From DASXTB01 sp036505615 (GTDB taxonomy: Bacteria > Acidobacteriota > UBA6911 > JACQSX01), in contig DASXTB010000368.1 in assembly GCA_036505615.1 (NCBI GenBank), positions 1 through 17,607 of the forward strand: DNA of 17,607 bases, written 5' to 3'. The notes below the pieces were generated by a model. It was not told where the DNA came from. It made no database searches and saw only the letters and a list, made by a program, of their open reading frames with translations. The stretch's first letter is position 1. Each line of letters begins with the position of its first letter. The translations under genes were made by a program, and so were the position numbers. Positions 14,648 to 17,607 of the stretch are shown piece by piece.

Positions 14648-14838
14648 GTCATCGGTCATCGGTCATCGGTCTTCACAGTCGTCGGTCAACAAGTCAGCAG
14701 GTGCGGCAAGCCAGCAGGTCCGAAATCGGTTTTGACTTGTGGACCTGTAGACCTGCTGACTTGTTAACCGATAATTGTTGACCGATGACTGAGGACCGAT
14801 GACTGATGACCGATGACCAATGACTGATGACCGATGAC
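14648..14838. repeat. large inverted array of GACCGATGAC units
   Basis: GACCGATGAC occurs four times on the right arm (14780-14789, 14794-14803, 14808-14817, 14829-14838). Its reverse complement GTCATCGGTC occurs three times, overlapping by three bases, on the left arm (14648, 14655 and 14662), plus one variant at 14678. Inside, AACAAGTCAGCAGGT (14688-14702) pairs perfectly with 14751-14765. The block could fold as one large stem-loop. It fills the divergent gap between the acetyltransferase and the PHP gene; 14581-14647 and 14839-14965 contain nothing I recognise. Confidence 0.75.
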
Positions 14839-14980
14839 AGTTTTGTCTTGATCGCGGGATCGTTGGGTTGCAAAATGCACCAGTTCAGGGTCGCTGTTCT
14901 TATTTTTTCAACTGACTTGCCCTGATGAACTCCTGGTTGGTCCTGTCGTTGCAGGCCTCCTCAGACTGGAGGATTTGCCC

Positions 14981-17607
14981 ATGATTAGGATATCCCGCCT
15001 TCTTCTAACCCTTGCTCTTCTGAGCGCTTTATTCTGTTTGATTCAATTCCGCGTGGGCCGCTCCGGCGCGGCTGGCGGCGCTGCGCCGCAACCGCCGGTG
15101 CAAGCGGTGCGTTTACAACCGGAAGATGAAATCAGCTTCCGCATCCTGCTTGGCCTCACTGATGCCAAGGCTACAAAGTGGGACGGTTCGATCTCCATCA
15201 AGGAGGGCAAGATAGTCCGGCTCGAGCCTTGGCGCTTTGATGAAGGCGACAGCCTGTCAGACCACGATTGGAAGATTTCCACGCATCCGGCCCGCGCCTT
15301 CGGTGGCGGCCAGCAGCAACAGCAGCAAAGACAAGAACGCCGAAGACAGCGGCAGCAAGAGAGGCCCGCGTCCCAGCAGCCTCAGTCTTCCCAAGCGCAG
15401 CAGCAACCACAGCAGCCTTCGCAGCCCCAGACCACTCCGCCCGCACCGCCTCAGCCGCAGCCGGTGGTGGCTAACGGCGTAGTGGCAACCTTTCAAAATA
15501 CCAACTTCAAATCGCAGGTGAAGGTGAAGACGGCACAGGGAAACTTTGAATTTCGACCCGCGGATTTTCCCTACGGCAAGGCAGGAAAGTTTCTGGACGG
15601 CCGGGTCATGGTTGACCGCGTGCCGGCAGTCGCTCAACTGACCCGCTCGCGGGATGATCAGGATTATCCGGCTGCCGCGGCGGACCGAGACGGAAATGTG
15701 TGGGTGGCTTTCCTGCAATTCAAGATTAATTCTAAATTCGGCGGGGTGCGCATGGCCTTGAAGGAAGCGCCGAAAAACTTCGACGAGTTGGCCGAGCCCG
15801 CTGGTGGCGATCAGATCCTGCTATTGCGGTATTCCCGAGGAGCGTGGTCCGCGCCGGTGGCCATCTCCGATGCAGGAGGCGACCTTTATAAGCCGGCCGT
15901 AGCGGTGGACGGCCCAGGGCGCGCTTGGGTTTTCTGGTCCGCAAACAAGAGCGGCAACTTCGATCTCTATGCCCGTTCGTTCGATGGCCAAGCGCTGGGG
16001 AAGACGTTGCGTCTCACTCGCGACCGGGGGCCCGATATCGTGCCGGTTGCCGCTACCGATGCGCAGGGACGCGTGTGGGTTGCATGGCAGGCATTTCGAA
16101 ATGGACGCTTTCAGATCCACGCGGCGCGCCAGCAACAGGATTCTTTCTCTGAAGAAATCGCCGTGGGTTCCTCGGCAGGCAACGAATGGGATCCCGCCAT
16201 AGCTGCGGCTCCCGGAGGTGAGATTAGCGTCGCATGGGATAGTTACCGCAACGGAAATTACGATGTATTCTTTCGTTCTCTGGATGCCAATGGAGTTCCG
16301 GGCCCGGAACGAATCGCAGCCGCTACGGCTCGCTACGAGGCTTATCCTTCGGTAGCGTACGATCCCTCAGGCCGCCTTTGGATCGCATGGGAAGAATCCG
16401 ATCAAGGTTGGGGAAAAGACTTTGGGGCGTACGAAACAACCGGAATCGGTCTCTACCATGGACGATGGATCCGCCTGAAAGTGTGGGAGGGCGAGCGTGC
16501 CTTTTCTCCCGGCAATGTGGACGCAGTGCTGCCCGGTGTTCCAGATCGCAAAGTGGATTCGACAGCGCGGCAGAGCGACGCAAACAAGGAGGCGCAGCCA
16601 GATCCAGCGCTGGCCACCAATCGCAAGGCGGGTGCCATCCCGCAGATTCCCGCGCGTCCCAAGAACAGTCTTCCGCGTCTGCTGGCGGACCGGAGCGGCC
16701 GGGTCTGGCTGGCTTACCGGACCGCCCAGCCGACTTGGTGGACCGCCATCGGCACCGTTTGGTTCGAGAATGTTGTCGCATTCGACGGCGAGTCGTGGTC
16801 GAATCCGATTTTCCTGATGCACAGCGACAATCTGCTCGACAACCGTCCTGCGCTGACGTCCACGGCCGCGGGAGAACTGATGATTGTGGATTCTTCCGAC
16901 GGGCGGCAGAAATTCTATGCCGGCCTGCGCAGGGCCGATATTCCGGGGCAACAGTTCGCGTTGGAACAAGATCCCTACAACAACGACCTGTATGCGACGC
17001 GCATTTCGCTGCCGGAACCGGTCAAGCCGGCGAAGCTGGAAGCAGCGCCTTCGGAAGAATCGATTAAAGGGAACTCGCCGGATGGCCGCAGCGGCGGATC
17101 AGACACGTCGAATGTCCGGCGATTGCGTGATTATCGCGCCCGCTTTGAAGGAGTGGAATACCGCATCCTGCGCGGCGAGTTCCATCGACACACAGAAGTC
17201 TCCATGGACGGCGGTCGTGACGGCACAATGTGGGACACCTGGCGTTATGCGCTTGACGCTGCAGCCCTGGACTGGATTGGCTGTTGCGACCACGACAATG
17301 GCTTCGGCCGCGAGTACACCTGGTGGGTAAATCAGAAACTCACGGATATGTTTCTACTGCCGGGAATTTTCACGCCTATGTTCAGCTACGAGCGCAGCGT
17401 CGCTTACCCGGAGGGACATCGCAATGTGATTTTTACCCGGCGCGGAGTCCGGACTCTGCCGCGTCTGCCGAAAGTGAAGGATGATACGGTTCCCGGCAGC
17501 GCGCCGGACACAAAGATGCTGTACGGTTACCTGCGCCACTTTGACGGAATCGTTGCTTCGCATACCAGTGCTACCAACATGGGGACCGACTGGCGCGACA
17601 ACGATCC
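14981..17607 (+). CDS. exported propeller-like protein with PHP metallohydrolase domain (3' partial)
   Basis: The frame is open from ATG 14981 to the window edge, about 875 residues, with GGAGG eight bases before the start. MIRISRLLLTLALLSALFCLIQ is a signal peptide. About 108-162 is Gln/Pro-rich low complexity. Then come repeats of the kind GRVWVAW, GRLWIAWEESDQGWG and GRVWLAYRT to about residue 620, suggesting a beta-propeller. From about 728 a PHP-type domain follows: HRHTE at 735-739, CCDHD at 768-772, Glu804 in SYERS, His813 in PEGHRNVIF and His861 in VASHTSAT fit the metal ligands of PHP phosphoesterase-like enzymes. Its substrate is unknown. The C-terminus is not in the window. Confidence 0.8.
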   Translation, partial: MIRISRLLLTLALLSALFCLIQFRVGRSGAAGGAAPQPPVQAVRLQPEDEISFRILLGLTDAKATKWDGSISIKEGKIVRLEPWRFDEGDSLSDHDWKISTHPARAFGGGQQQQQQRQERRRQRQQERPASQQPQSSQAQQQPQQPSQPQTTPPAPPQPQPVVANGVVATFQNTNFKSQVKVKTAQGNFEFRPADFPYGKAGKFLDGRVMVDRVPAVAQLTRSRDDQDYPAAAADRDGNVWVAFLQFKINSKFGGVRMALKEAPKNFDELAEPAGGDQILLLRYSRGAWSAPVAISDAGGDLYKPAVAVDGPGRAWVFWSANKSGNFDLYARSFDGQALGKTLRLTRDRGPDIVPVAATDAQGRVWVAWQAFRNGRFQIHAARQQQDSFSEEIAVGSSAGNEWDPAIAAAPGGEISVAWDSYRNGNYDVFFRSLDANGVPGPERIAAATARYEAYPSVAYDPSGRLWIAWEESDQGWGKDFGAYETTGIGLYHGRWIRLKVWEGERAFSPGNVDAVLPGVPDRKVDSTARQSDANKEAQPDPALATNRKAGAIPQIPARPKNSLPRLLADRSGRVWLAYRTAQPTWWTAIGTVWFENVVAFDGESWSNPIFLMHSDNLLDNRPALTSTAAGELMIVDSSDGRQKFYAGLRRADIPGQQFALEQDPYNNDLYATRISLPEPVKPAKLEAAPSEESIKGNSPDGRSGGSDTSNVRRLRDYRARFEGVEYRILRGEFHRHTEVSMDGGRDGTMWDTWRYALDAAALDWIGCCDHDNGFGREYTWWVNQKLTDMFLLPGIFTPMFSYERSVAYPEGHRNVIFTRRGVRTLPRLPKVKDDTVPGSAPDTKMLYGYLRHFDGIVASHTSATNMGTDWRDND

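Noticed and set aside
14648..14838. CRISPR array or plasmid-type iterons in the GACCGATGAC block
   Set aside because: Units are ten bases, overlapping or a few bases apart, without spacers, and form an inverted structure; no cas, repA or dnaA gene is near.

Overview
The window looks like a moderately GC-rich soil bacterium, most plausibly an acidobacterium (Acidobacteriota). This is an inference from gene content: a propeller-HEAT-cytochrome c protein of the type frequent in Planctomycetes, Verrucomicrobia and Acidobacteria, a C-x2-H-x2-M cupredoxin fused to a carboxypeptidase-regulatory-like domain, and exported esterases. Gaps crowded with palindromic repeats also fit. No rRNA, tRNA, CRISPR array, transposase or phage gene was seen.

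Layout. 1-556: repeats only, with two copies of a REP-like three-hairpin element. 557-2095 (-): acyl-CoA synthetase of the MatB/ACSF3 malonyl-CoA synthetase type. 2318-5440 (+): large exported cytochrome c protein. 5441-5825: MITE-like element and a duplicated gene tail. 5826-7103 (-): Tat-exported alpha/beta hydrolase. 7240-8043 and 8089-9429 (+): FabL-like SDR reductase followed 45 bp later by an exported neutral-ceramidase-like hydrolase, the most likely operon here. 9430-9749: palindrome cluster between convergent genes. 9750-10526 (-): exported cupredoxin-like protein. 10765-11088 (+): small Rho_N-like protein. 11421-12506 (+): second membrane-anchored or exported alpha/beta hydrolase. 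12507-12806: second full MITE-like element and another duplicated gene tail. 12807-13181 (-): small Cys/His-rich membrane protein. 13182-13531: REP cluster. 13532-14005 (-) and 14035-14580 (-): msrA and a RimJ/RimL-type acetyltransferase, probably co-transcribed. 14581-14980: divergent gap with a large inverted GACCGATGAC array. 14981-17607 (+, runs off the end): exported protein with a Gln/Pro-rich linker, a propeller-like region and a PHP metallohydrolase domain.

How the genes relate. Seven of the genes carry N-terminal export or membrane signals and several are hydrolases, so the window is rich in envelope and periplasmic functions. No single pathway joins them, and the genes form short units separated by repeats.

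The most distinctive content is between the genes. First, a REP-like element of three consecutive hairpins occurs five times; four clusters are bracketed by a pair of small palindromes that is identical within a cluster but differs between clusters. Second, a MITE-like element with about 20-bp terminal inverted repeats has an invariant 40-bp core in its two full copies. Both full copies sit just downstream of an alpha/beta-hydrolase gene, and beside each lies a second copy of that gene's own 3' tail. Third, several enzymes have substituted catalytic positions: a FabL-like SDR with Trp for Tyr and a ceramidase-like protein with Asn for Ser.
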